DNA from: CADEFF01 sp964569315
GTDB lineage: Bacteria; Pseudomonadota; Alphaproteobacteria; Dongiales; Dongiaceae
Reading direction: 5' to 3'
Assembly: GCA_964569315.1 (NCBI GenBank)
Contig: CAZMUZ010000056.1
Span: 1 to 22,889 of the forward strand
DNA: 22,889 nucleotides
The notes below the pieces were generated by a model. It worked only from the letters and a program-made list of their open reading frames with translations. It ran no database searches and was not told the origin of the DNA. This document shows, one piece after another, positions 1 to 7,205 of this stretch. Positions within the stretch are counted from its first letter, which is position 1, and every line of letters starts with the position of its first letter. The position numbers were made by a program, and so were the translations under genes.

Positions 1-1
1 G

Positions 2-544
<543 letters not shown>

Positions 545-557
545 GGCGAGGCGGGAG

Positions 558-623
558 CCCTTCACCCTGCCCTCTCCCCGCAGGCGGGGAGAGGGAGGCG
601 AGCGCCAGCGAGCGGGTGAGGGG
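558..623. repeat. Intergenic palindromic repeat with strong hairpin
   Basis: Immediately after the epimerase stop there is a perfect 12-bp inverted repeat, CCCTCTCCCCGC (570-581) and GCGGGGAGAGGG (584-595), separated by two bases. It is nested in an outer imperfect repeat: CCCTTCACCC at 558-567 against GGGTGAGGGG at 614-623, one mismatch. The inner purine-rich part (GGCGAGCGCCAGCGAGCG) completes an element whose general form is scattered between genes in many alphaproteobacteria. It can form a long RNA hairpin on either strand and may act as a bidirectional transcript end between the epimerase and mmcB, which converge on it. There is no U-tract, so terminator function is inferred. Confidence 0.7.
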
Positions 624-650
624 TCAATCGCGCGACGCGCGTTCGCGCGC

Positions 651-1085
651 TCACACGCCGGGGTCGGTGAAGCGGCGGAGCCGCTGGCTTGCGGTGACGG
701 CGAAGCGCAGGAGCTGCGCCTTGCGCCGGCTGCCGTTCATCGCGAGATGGCCGCTCGGTCTGAGCACCTCGGCGCCATATTCGTCGGCGATGATGAGGCC
801 GCAGCTCTCGGGGATCACCGCGCGCGGGAAATCGAGCGCGACCGCGAAATAGAAGAGGTCGCAGAACTCGCGGTATTCCGGCCATTTCTGGTCGGTGGCG
901 AAATCCACCAGCGAGCTCTTGATCTCGATGATCGCGGTATCGCCGCGGTCGTTGATCGCGATCACGTCGGCGCGCCGCCCGTTGCCGAGCGGGAACTCGG
1001 TCAGGGCGCCGTAGCCGAGCGCCTCCAGATGACGGCAGACGCCGCGCGCGAGCTTCAGCGCGATCTCGGGATCGGGCAATGCCAT
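651..1085 (-). CDS. mmcB: MmcB-family DNA repair protein (PD-(D/E)XK nuclease-like)
   Basis: This 144-residue protein matches the MmcB family, a small alphaproteobacterial group linked to tolerance of DNA damage such as mitomycin C cross-links. A nuclease-like core is visible: E30 in LTEFPLGNG, D40 in RRADVIAI, and E54-x-K56 in AIIEIKSS. This is the E...D...ExK layout of PD-(D/E)XK enzymes. The family-typical stretch KWPEYREFCDLFYFAV (67-82) follows, then a C-terminal basic region. The ATG at 1083-1085 gives the normal family length. It is convergent with the epimerase and divergent from mtgA, with 107 bp between the starts. Family members in Caulobacter respond to DNA damage; I did not see a clear SOS box here. 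Biochemical activity is inferred from the fold. Confidence 0.88.
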   Translation of the reverse strand: MALPDPEIALKLARGVCRHLEALGYGALTEFPLGNGRRADVIAINDRGDTAIIEIKSSLVDFATDQKWPEYREFCDLFYFAVALDFPRAVIPESCGLIIADEYGAEVLRPSGHLAMNGSRRKAQLLRFAVTASQRLRRFTDPGV

Positions 1086-1192
1086 GGTCGTCCGACTCTG
1101 CCGCAGCCGACCCGGCCCTGTCCAACGGTGCCGCCCGCGGCAGGTCGGCGCGCTGGCCTCGCCGGATCGCCGCGGGCTAGAGTCGCCGCCGC

Positions 1193-1957
1193 ATGGGAAT
1201 CGACCCGCTCACGCTGGAGCCGCGCCCGGTGCCGACGGAGCCGGCCAGGCCGCGCCGCTCGCTCCTGCGGCGCGTCGTCCGCTGGATCTTCCGCGCGGCG
1301 GCGAGCTTCGCGATCCTGTCGGTCGCGCTGGTGATGCTCTACGGCATCGTGCCGCCGCCGATCACCGTCTTCATGATCAATTCGGTGCTCGCGGGCGAGG
1401 GGCTCGACCGGCGCTGGCGCTCGATCGACGCGATGTCGCCCGATCTGGTGCGCGCCGCGATCGCGGCCGAGGATGCGCGGTTCTGCCTCCATGGCGGCTT
1501 CGACTGGGCATCGATCCGCAAGGCCTGGGACCGCATGCAGTCCGGCGGCCGTCAGCTCCGCGGCGGCTCCACCATCTCCATGCAGACCGCGAAGAACGTC
1601 TTCCTGTGGCCGGCGCGAAGCTGGACCCGGAAGGGCTTCGAGGCCTATTTCACGGTGCTGATCGAGCTCTTCTGGACGAAACGCCGGATCATGGAGGTCT
1701 ATCTCAACGTCGCCGAGTTCGGCCCCGGCGTGTTCGGCGCCGAGGCGGCGTCGCGGGATTTCTTCGGCAAGCCGGCGAGCGATCTCACCCGGCGCGAGGC
1801 GGCCCTGCTCGCGGCCGTCCTGCCGAACCCGCGCGAATGGTCGGCGGCGAAGCCCGGCCCCTATGTGCGCGAGCGCGCCGGCACGCTGCAGCGTCGGCTG
1901 CTCGATGTGCCGGAGGCCGGGGCCGCGGTCTGTCCGGCAAAACCGGCGGCGGGCTAA
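1193..1957 (+). CDS. mtgA: Monofunctional biosynthetic peptidoglycan transglycosylase
   Basis: This 254-residue GT51 glycosyltransferase polymerises lipid II into glycan strands at the outer face of the inner membrane. A basic N-terminus is followed by one membrane anchor at about 33-53. The GT51 signatures appear in order: EDARFCLH (93-100, catalytic Glu93), GGSTISMQTAKNVFL (124-138), RKGFE (146-150) and RRIMEVYLNVAEFGPGVFGAEAAS (164-187). There is no transpeptidase domain, which separates it from class A penicillin-binding proteins. The length is normal for MtgA. The start is the only ATG that leaves a full anchor, although no strong Shine-Dalgarno sequence precedes it. Its stop is 16 bp from the LysR stop on the opposite strand, so the two genes are tail to tail. 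Confidence 0.95.
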   Translation: MGIDPLTLEPRPVPTEPARPRRSLLRRVVRWIFRAAASFAILSVALVMLYGIVPPPITVFMINSVLAGEGLDRRWRSIDAMSPDLVRAAIAAEDARFCLHGGFDWASIRKAWDRMQSGGRQLRGGSTISMQTAKNVFLWPARSWTRKGFEAYFTVLIELFWTKRRIMEVYLNVAEFGPGVFGAEAASRDFFGKPASDLTRREAALLAAVLPNPREWSAAKPGPYVRERAGTLQRRLLDVPEAGAAVCPAKPAAG

Positions 1958-1973
1958 AGCCGGCGAAGCCCGC

Positions 1974-2885
1974 TCACCCGGCGCGCGCTCCTGCGAAGCT
2001 GGCGGAGAGATCCTCCAGGAAGGCCCGGAGCGCCAGGGTCGGCGCCGCTTCCTTCCGCGTGATCACCTCGAAATCCGTATGAAAGCTCGCCTGGGGCGAG
2101 GCGACCGCGCGCAGGAGCCTGCGCGTCACCCAGGGCGCTGCGAAATGCGCCGGCAGATGGCCGATGAAGCTACCCGACAATATGAGGATGAGGATCGCTT
2201 CCATGTTGTTCGCCGTCGCCGTGGCGTTGACGCCGGCCTCGGGCGGCGCCGGCCGCGCCGTCGCATAGCCGCGCACCACATGCTGCTGCTCGCGGATCCG
2301 CGCGAGGCCGTTGCGGCTGCGCGCGGCGAAGAGCGGGTGATCGCGCCCGACATAAAGTCGGTGCTCCTCGCGAAAGAGGAAGCGATAGGCAAGCGCGCCG
2401 ATGCGCGCCGGGAAGTGGCCGATTCCGAAATGGTAGCGCCCTTCCAGCACCGCGCGCTCGATCTCGGGCGGCGGCGCCACATGGAGCGCGAGCTGCACCT
2501 GGCCGCCGCGGCGCTTGAAAAGGGCGATCGCCTCGGCGAGGCGGAAATCGGGGTTGGTCGCAACGCTGTCGACGATGCCGAGATGCAGCTCGCCCACGAG
2601 ATGGCCCTGCATGGCCTCGAGCTGCGCGCCGAACTCGGCCGCCGCGTTCAAGAGCCGCACGGTCGATTCATAGACCTGCTGGCCCGCCTCGGTCAGGCGG
2701 AAGCCGGCGCGGCCGCGCTGGCAGAGCCGGACGCCGAGCCGCTGCTCGAGTTGGCTCATCTGGATGCTGAGCGCCGGCTGGCTCAGATTGAGCAGAATCT
2801 GGGCCGGCGCGAAGCCGCCCGCCTCCACCACCGTCTTGAAGGCCTGCAGCAGCCGGAAATCGGCGTTGGTGACGCGGCGCGCCAT
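1974..2885 (-). CDS. LysR-family transcriptional regulator, probable regulator of the divergent catabolic operon
   Basis: This 303-residue regulator has an N-terminal winged helix-turn-helix. The region at about 14-60 (FKTVVEAGGFAPAQ, LSQPALSIQMSQLEQRLG, LCQRGRAGFRLTEAG) is the LysR DNA-binding signature. The remaining residues, about 90-300, form the periplasmic-binding-protein-like effector domain. The gene starts at ATG 2883-2885 and is divergent from the creatininase gene across 172 bp that contain two inverted repeats. LysR proteins commonly autoregulate from such a position and switch the divergent operon on with a pathway intermediate as co-inducer. That role is inferred from position. 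The effector is unknown. No truncation or unusual composition is seen. Confidence 0.93.
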   Translation of the reverse strand: MARRVTNADFRLLQAFKTVVEAGGFAPAQILLNLSQPALSIQMSQLEQRLGVRLCQRGRAGFRLTEAGQQVYESTVRLLNAAAEFGAQLEAMQGHLVGELHLGIVDSVATNPDFRLAEAIALFKRRGGQVQLALHVAPPPEIERAVLEGRYHFGIGHFPARIGALAYRFLFREEHRLYVGRDHPLFAARSRNGLARIREQQHVVRGYATARPAPPEAGVNATATANNMEAILILILSGSFIGHLPAHFAAPWVTRRLLRAVASPQASFHTDFEVITRKEAAPTLALRAFLEDLSASFAGARAG

Positions 2886-2903
2886 GGTCCCGCCAGGGTC
2901 TCC

Positions 2904-2968
2904 GACAGATAAACCGATGCTTATGTTTAAATTGAAAAATGCGAATTTTTCAATGCGAAATATCTGTC
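2904..2968. promoter_or_regulatory. Divergent regulatory region: outer inverted repeat
   Basis: GACAGATA at 2904-2911 and TATCTGTC at 2961-2968 form a perfect 8-bp inverted repeat 49 bp apart. It encloses a separate central palindrome. The stretch is strikingly AT-rich compared with the surrounding genes. It lies between the LysR start (2885) and the creatininase start (3058), where LysR recognition and activation sites normally sit. LysR tetramers often bind two separated half-site pairs and bend the DNA between them, which fits this arrangement. Binding is inferred. Confidence 0.5.
2931..2954. promoter_or_regulatory. Perfect 24-bp palindrome, candidate LysR operator
   Basis: Arms ATTGAAAAAT (2931-2940) and ATTTTTCAAT (2945-2954) are exact reverse complements around a GCGA spacer. 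It is the most AT-rich site in the window and sits in the only intergenic region between the LysR gene and the catabolic operon. Each strand also contains TTGAAA, which could serve as a -35 element, but I could not place a convincing -10 at normal spacing on either strand. Operator function is inferred. Confidence 0.6.
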
Positions 2969-3057
2969 ATCCTTGCCCTTCGAAAAGGCGATCGGAGCGC
3001 CGCCGGGGCGACGTCCAATTCGCAAGAAAGCGGGCGATCCGCGAGGAGCAGGGGACC

Positions 3058-3888
3058 ATGGTCAAGACCAATCTCATGGCGGAGCTCACCTGGACCGAGT
3101 ACCAGGAGCGGCTCGAGCGCGAGAACCCGATCATCATGCTGCCGGTCGGCGCGCTGGAGCAGCACGGGCCGCATCTGCCGATGGGCACGGATCACATGAT
3201 CCCGATGGCGATCAGCCGCCGCGTGGCGGAGCGCATCCCCGCGATCGTCGCCCCGCCCTTCAACTACGGCTACAAATCGCAGCCCAAGATGGGCGGCGGG
3301 CAGCATTTCTGCGGCACCACCAGCCTCGACGGCCACAGCCTCTCGCGCATCCTGCGCGACGTGCTGATGGAGTTCGCCCGCCATGGCGCGCGCCGCGTCG
3401 CGGTGATCGACGGCCATTACGAGAACAGCATGTTCCTCACCGAGGGCATCGATCTCGCCATGCGCGAGCTGCGCTATGACGGCGTGCGCAACATGAAGAT
3501 CGTACGGCTCGAATACTGGGATTTCGCCACCGAGAAGACGCTCGCCAAGGTGTTCCCGGACGGCTTTCCCGGCCATGCGCTCGAGCATGCGGCGGTGATG
3601 GAGACCTCGATCAGTCTCTATCTCCATCCGGAGCTGGTGCGGGTGAACAAGATCCCGAAGGATCCGCCGGCCAACTTCCCGGCCTACGACGTCTATCCGA
3701 CCAACACCTCGTGGGTGCCGCCTTCGGGCGTGCTGTCGCCCGCCGGTGCGGCGACGCGGGACAAGGGCAAGTTCCTGTTCGAGGAATATGTCGCCACCAT
3801 CTCGGTGGCGCTCGCCAAGGAATTCGGCACGCGCGGCGGCAAAGCCGTCGGAAAGCCTGCCGGCAAGAAAGGAAAGGGCAAGAAATGA
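3058..3888 (+). CDS. Creatininase-family cyclic amide hydrolase
   Basis: This 276-residue cytoplasmic metalloenzyme belongs to the creatininase superfamily, which hydrolyses cyclic amides (creatinine to creatine) or related C-N bonds. The metal ligands are visible: E34 and H36 in GALEQHGPHLP, D45 in GTDH, and H120 and E122 in IDGHYEN. By my count they fall on the same numbers I recall for Pseudomonas creatininase. W154 (EYWDF) also matches a substrate-loop tryptophan there, whereas the later GHALEH region differs. The start is ATG 3058, preceded by GAGGAG (3043-3048) at 9 nt; the longer in-frame extension would run through the regulatory region and LysR. The C-terminus (about 257-276) is a Lys/Gly-rich tail. 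The stop overlaps the next start by 4 bp. Creatinine itself is only one possible substrate, and no creatinase or sarcosine oxidase is nearby. Confidence 0.9.
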   Translation: MVKTNLMAELTWTEYQERLERENPIIMLPVGALEQHGPHLPMGTDHMIPMAISRRVAERIPAIVAPPFNYGYKSQPKMGGGQHFCGTTSLDGHSLSRILRDVLMEFARHGARRVAVIDGHYENSMFLTEGIDLAMRELRYDGVRNMKIVRLEYWDFATEKTLAKVFPDGFPGHALEHAAVMETSISLYLHPELVRVNKIPKDPPANFPAYDVYPTNTSWVPPSGVLSPAGAATRDKGKFLFEEYVATISVALAKEFGTRGGKAVGKPAGKKGKGKK

Positions 3889-4475
3889 GCAAGCTGCAGA
3901 CGATCCCGGCGCGCGCCGGCAAGGCCGCGAAGGTGAAGAAGGGCCAGTCGATCCGGATGGTCAACACCCACGGCACGCAGGTGGTGGATACCTGGGCCTT
4001 CAATTCGGACGACCTCCACGAATTCATGTCGATGGAGCACACCCGGCCGCATATCGGGCATATCTACCCGAAGGTCGGCGACATCATGTATTCGAACAAG
4101 CGCCGGCCGATCATCACCATCACCAAGGACAGCTCGCCGGGCGTGCATGACACCATCATCGCCGCCTGCGACCGCTACCGGTACAAGTTCCTCGGCGTCG
4201 AGGGCTATCACGACAACTGCACCGACAACCTTTTCGCCGGCATGAAGGAGCTGGGGCTGACCCCGCCCGAATGTCCGAGCCCGTTCAACGTCTGGATGAA
4301 CATCCCGGTCGCGAAGGATGGCGGCATCCAGTTCCTGCCGACGGTTTCGAAGCCCGGCGACGAGCTCGTGCTGCGCGCCGAGATGGACCTCATCATCGCC
4401 TTCTCGGCCTGCCCGCAGGACATCCTGCCGATCAACAACACCAAGCCGACGGAAGCCCATTTCGAGATCGTCTGA
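3885..4475 (+). CDS. DUF1989 / urea carboxylase-associated family protein
   Basis: This 196-residue protein is of the DUF1989 family, once named for its position beside urea carboxylase genes. Some members are now known as subunits of carboxyguanidine deiminase (CgdA/CgdB), which release ammonia from carboxyguanidine. Visible family features are an N-terminal beta segment with GQSIRMVNTHGTQVVDTWAF (20-39), H88-D89 in PGVHDT, the H109-D-N-C112-TDNL block, and C176 near the end. The His and Cys residues are candidate metal ligands. The start ATG overlaps the creatininase TGA (ATGA, 3885-3888), and the purine-rich Lys codons just upstream supply the ribosome binding site, so translation is probably coupled. 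There is no urea or guanidine carboxylase in the window and only one DUF1989 gene, unlike the CgdAB pair. The substrate here is therefore unknown. Confidence 0.87.
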   Translation: MSKLQTIPARAGKAAKVKKGQSIRMVNTHGTQVVDTWAFNSDDLHEFMSMEHTRPHIGHIYPKVGDIMYSNKRRPIITITKDSSPGVHDTIIAACDRYRYKFLGVEGYHDNCTDNLFAGMKELGLTPPECPSPFNVWMNIPVAKDGGIQFLPTVSKPGDELVLRAEMDLIIAFSACPQDILPINNTKPTEAHFEIV

Positions 4476-4487
4476 CCGACGATCGGC

Positions 4488-4522
4488 CCGCCGCCGGGGT
4501 TCAATTCGGCACCCGGCGGCGG
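4488..4522 (+). terminator. Hairpin with short T-run between DUF1989 and binding-protein genes
   Basis: CCGCCGCCGGG (4488-4498) and CCCGGCGGCGG (4512-4522) form an 11-bp perfect stem with a 13-nt loop. TGCC then TTTT (4528-4531) follows. It lies in the 105-bp gap between the DUF1989 stop and the binding-protein start. It could be a partial terminator or a stabilising 3' end for the two-gene upstream message. The short, offset T-run makes complete termination doubtful. Confidence 0.5.
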
Positions 4523-4564
4523 CTGCCTTTTACGTGATGCCGACAAAGAAAAATGCGTTTCGAC

Positions 4565-4573
4565 AAAGGGAGG
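4565..4573 (+). promoter_or_regulatory. Strong Shine-Dalgarno of the binding-protein gene
   Basis: AAAGGGAGG lies 7 nt before ATG 4581. It is one of the strongest ribosome binding sites in the window and fixes the start of the substrate-binding protein, consistent with the need for excess binding protein over membrane components. Confidence 0.75.
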
Positions 4574-4580
4574 CTAAACC

Positions 4581-5546
4581 ATGAAGCTCAACAGGCGCAG
4601 ATTCCTCGGAACCACGGCGGTGGCGCTTGCCGCCGGCGTCCGAATCCTGCCGGCACGCGCGGCGACCCTCAAGGTCGCGATCGTCATGCCGGGCAATATC
4701 ACCGACAAATCCTGGAGCCAGGCCGGCTACGAAGGCATCGAGCGGATCAAGAACGAGCTCGGCGTCGACACCGCCTATAGCGAAAAGGTGGCGCAGCCCG
4801 ACCAGGCCGAGGCGATGGCCGACTATGCGCGGCGCGGCTACAACATCGTGATCGGCCATGGCGGCGAGTTCCAGGAAGCCGCCAACCACGTCGCCGCGGA
4901 TTTCCCCGAGACCACCTTCATCGTCCATAACGGGACCGAGGTGAGCGCCAACGTGGCGACGCTCGACTTCGCCTATCGCCAGTTCGGCTATGCGCTCGGC
5001 ACCATCGCCGGCCGCATGAGCAAGAGCGGCAAGGCCGGTTTCGTCGGCGCGCAGAAGATCAAGTTCTCGACCGACCTCGTCGAGAGCTACACCAACGCGT
5101 TCCAGAAGGCGACGAACGGCGGCGAAGTGCTGGTCGCCTGGACCAACGACTGGGACGACATCGCCAAGGGCAAGGAAGCCGCCCTCAACCAGCTCAGCGA
5201 GGGCGCGGACGTCGTCTTCCCGACCATGGACAACGCCGCGATCGGCAGCCTGCAGGCGCTGAAGGAGAAGGGCGCCTGGGGCTTCGGGCTCTATTACGAC
5301 GCGATCGCCGACTGGCCCGACACCGTGCTGCAATCCGCGATCATGGACATCAAGGCGGCGATGTTCGACGTGATCAAGCTCGCCACCGAGAACAAGCTCG
5401 AGGTCAAGAACTACAAGTTCGGCATCGACAAGCCCGATCCGGCCGCCGGCCGCCTCGGCACCTTCCATTCGGCGGTTCCGGCCGAGGTGGTCGCCGAAGT
5501 CGAAGCGCTCGTCGCCTCGATGCAGGATGGCAGCTTCCAGCCGTAA
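4581..5546 (+). CDS. BMP-family ABC transporter substrate-binding protein (Tat-type signal)
   Basis: This 321-residue periplasmic binding protein is of the BMP/PnrA family, the usual receptor of ABC importers for purine nucleosides and related solutes. It opens with a Tat-like signal: NRRRFLG (4-10), a hydrophobic stretch, then ARA before the mature protein at about residue 28. The mature part starts LKVAIVMPGNITDKSWSQAG, the BMP N-terminal block. In most relatives the position of the Trp in DKSW is a Phe that stacks on the base, so the ligand pocket may differ. Other family blocks are the GHGGEFQEA region, AYRQFGYALGTIAG and FPTMDNAAIGSLQALKEKG. Hairpins lie both before and after the gene. 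The ATPase and two permeases follow on the same strand. The actual ligand is not determined by sequence. Confidence 0.92.
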   Translation: MKLNRRRFLGTTAVALAAGVRILPARAATLKVAIVMPGNITDKSWSQAGYEGIERIKNELGVDTAYSEKVAQPDQAEAMADYARRGYNIVIGHGGEFQEAANHVAADFPETTFIVHNGTEVSANVATLDFAYRQFGYALGTIAGRMSKSGKAGFVGAQKIKFSTDLVESYTNAFQKATNGGEVLVAWTNDWDDIAKGKEAALNQLSEGADVVFPTMDNAAIGSLQALKEKGAWGFGLYYDAIADWPDTVLQSAIMDIKAAMFDVIKLATENKLEVKNYKFGIDKPDPAAGRLGTFHSAVPAEVVAEVEALVASMQDGSFQP

Positions 5547-5576
5547 CCGGCCTCGCGTAACGGCCGCGCAGGGTTG

Positions 5577-5618
5577 AGGCGGCGGTTCCGGTCTTCCTCT
5601 CGGCCGGAGCCGCCGCCT
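5577..5618 (+). terminator. Stable hairpin after the binding-protein gene (mRNA processing/stability or attenuation)
   Basis: GGCGGCGGTTCCGG (5578-5591) pairs with CCGGAGCCGCCGCC (5604-5617) through 14 bp with one G-U pair. A5577-T5618 adds another pair, and the loop is 12 nt. There is no U-tract. It sits 31 bp after the binding-protein stop and about 57 bp before the ATPase start. In ABC operons such structures protect the upstream binding-protein mRNA and reduce read-through into the membrane genes; that role is inferred here. Confidence 0.6.
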
Positions 5619-5675
5619 TGACCGTCGGGGCCTCCCGTTGGAATCCTCGCGGGGATCCAGACCTTCCGAGAGTCC

Positions 5676-7205
5676 ATGGCGACCGCGCATCCGCATCTTG
5701 CCGTCGAAGAGCTGTCGCGCAGCTTCGGCCCGCTGAAGGCGAACGACCGCGTCAGCCTGCATGTCGCCCGCGGCTCGGTCCATGCCGTGCTGGGCGAGAA
5801 CGGCGCCGGCAAGACCACCCTCATGAACGTCCTCTACGGCCTCTACCGGCCCGACGAGGGTCGCATCCTGATCGACGGCAAGCCGGTCGAGATCGCGAGC
5901 CCGCGCGCGGCGCTGGCGCTCGGCATCGGCATGGTGCATCAGCACTTCATGCTGGTGGGCTCGCTCTCCGTCGCGGAGAACGTCGTGCTCGGCCTCGAGG
6001 GCGCCGGCTTCGCGCTCGACCTCGAGACGCACCGCAGGAAGCTCGCCGAGCTCAGCCGCTCCTTCGGGTTCGACGTCGATCCCTCGGAGCCGGTCTGGCG
6101 CCTGCCGATGGGCGTGCAGCAGCGGGTCGAGATCCTGAAGCTGCTCTATCGCAACGCCGACATCCTGATCCTGGACGAGCCGACCAGCGTGCTGACGCCG
6201 GTCGAGGTCGGGCCCTTCCTCGACCTGCTGCGCCGCCTGAGGGATGCGGGCAAGACCATCCTCCTCATCACCCACAAGCTCGAGGAGGTGATGAGCATCG
6301 CCGAGCGCGTGACGGTGATGCGCGCCGGCCGCGTGGTGGCGGAGCTCGAGACGGCGGGCACCAGCCCGCGCGAGCTCGCCCGCCTGATGGTCGGGCGCGA
6401 CGTGGTGTTCGACATCGCGCATGAGCGTGCGCCCATCGGGGCGCCGCGGCTCTCGGTCGAAGGGCTCCGGGTGAAAAGCGACCGCGGCATCGAGGCGGTT
6501 GCGGGCGTCGATCTCGAGGTCCGCGCCGGCGAGATCCTCGGCCTCGCCGGGGTCGACGGCAACGGCCAGGCGGAGCTCGCCGAAGCGATCGCGGGCTTGC
6601 GCAGGCCGGAAGCGGGCCATGTGCGCATCGACGGGGCGGAGGTGACGCATCTCTCGGTTGCCGACCGGCTCCATGAGCACGGCCTCGGCTATGTGCCCGA
6701 GGACCGGCAGCGCACCGGCCTCGTGCTCGACAATTCGGTCGCCGCCAACACGATCCTCAGGAGCTATCGCGTCGAACCCTTCGCGCGCCACGGGCTCTTC
6801 CTCGATTTTCCCCGCATCCGCGCCCATGCCGAGCGTCTGGTCCGGACTTACGACGTGCGGCTGCGCGACGTCGACCAGCCGGTGCGCTATCTCTCCGGCG
6901 GCAACCAGCAGAAGGTGATCCTCGCGCGCGAGATCGAGAGCGACGCGAAGGTGCTGGTGGTGGCGCAGCCCTGCAAGGGGCTCGATGTCGGCGCGATCGA
7001 GTTCGTGCAGCGCACCCTCCTGGCGCAGCGCGCCAAGGGCGTCGCCATCCTCTACATCTCGACCGAGCTTGAGCACATCCTGATGGCCTGCGACCGCATC
7101 GCCGTGATCGCCCGGGGCCGCATCACCGGCATATTGACGCCGCAGGAGGCGACGGCCGAGCGGCTCGGCCTGCTCATGGCCGGCAGCCGGGTGGAGACGC
7201 ACTAG
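5676..7205 (+). CDS. ABC transporter ATP-binding protein, two tandem ABC domains (BMP/simple-sugar class)
   Basis: This 509-residue cytoplasmic ATPase has two ABC domains, as in importers of nucleosides and simple sugars. Domain 1 has Walker A GENGAGKTT (40-48), the Q-loop in MVHQHFM, a degenerate signature (LPMGVQQR) and Walker B ILILDEPTSVLTP, then an H-loop in LLITHK. Domain 2 has a degenerate Walker A (GVDGNGQAEL, no Lys), a canonical LSGGNQQK signature and an altered Walker B VLVVAQPCKGLDVGA. One weak and one normal motif set per domain is usual for this class, so this is not decay. The ATG at 5676 is followed directly by the conserved beta strand. No strong Shine-Dalgarno is seen, unlike the binding-protein gene. 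Its TAG abuts the next ATG with no spacer. Confidence 0.95.
   Translation: MATAHPHLAVEELSRSFGPLKANDRVSLHVARGSVHAVLGENGAGKTTLMNVLYGLYRPDEGRILIDGKPVEIASPRAALALGIGMVHQHFMLVGSLSVAENVVLGLEGAGFALDLETHRRKLAELSRSFGFDVDPSEPVWRLPMGVQQRVEILKLLYRNADILILDEPTSVLTPVEVGPFLDLLRRLRDAGKTILLITHKLEEVMSIAERVTVMRAGRVVAELETAGTSPRELARLMVGRDVVFDIAHERAPIGAPRLSVEGLRVKSDRGIEAVAGVDLEVRAGEILGLAGVDGNGQAELAEAIAGLRRPEAGHVRIDGAEVTHLSVADRLHEHGLGYVPEDRQRTGLVLDNSVAANTILRSYRVEPFARHGLFLDFPRIRAHAERLVRTYDVRLRDVDQPVRYLSGGNQQKVILAREIESDAKVLVVAQPCKGLDVGAIEFVQRTLLAQRAKGVAILYISTELEHILMACDRIAVIARGRITGILTPQEATAERLGLLMAGSRVETH

Noticed and set aside
2932..2962. Sigma-70 promoter for the creatininase operon using TTGAAA at 2932
   Set aside because: No acceptable -10 hexamer occurs at 16-18 bp; the next AT-rich hexamers are at 19-23 bp. 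The region may need an activator, but no promoter can be fixed from sequence.
2764..3057. Longer start for the creatininase gene at 2764
   Set aside because: The extension runs through the LysR gene and the palindromic regulatory region. ATG 3058 has GAGGAG at 9 nt and gives ligand positions equal to the characterised enzyme.
3058..4475. Creatinine degradation pathway
   Set aside because: No creatinase, sarcosine oxidase or creatinine deaminase gene is present, and the enzyme family covers many cyclic amides. The ligand set alone does not prove creatinine as substrate.
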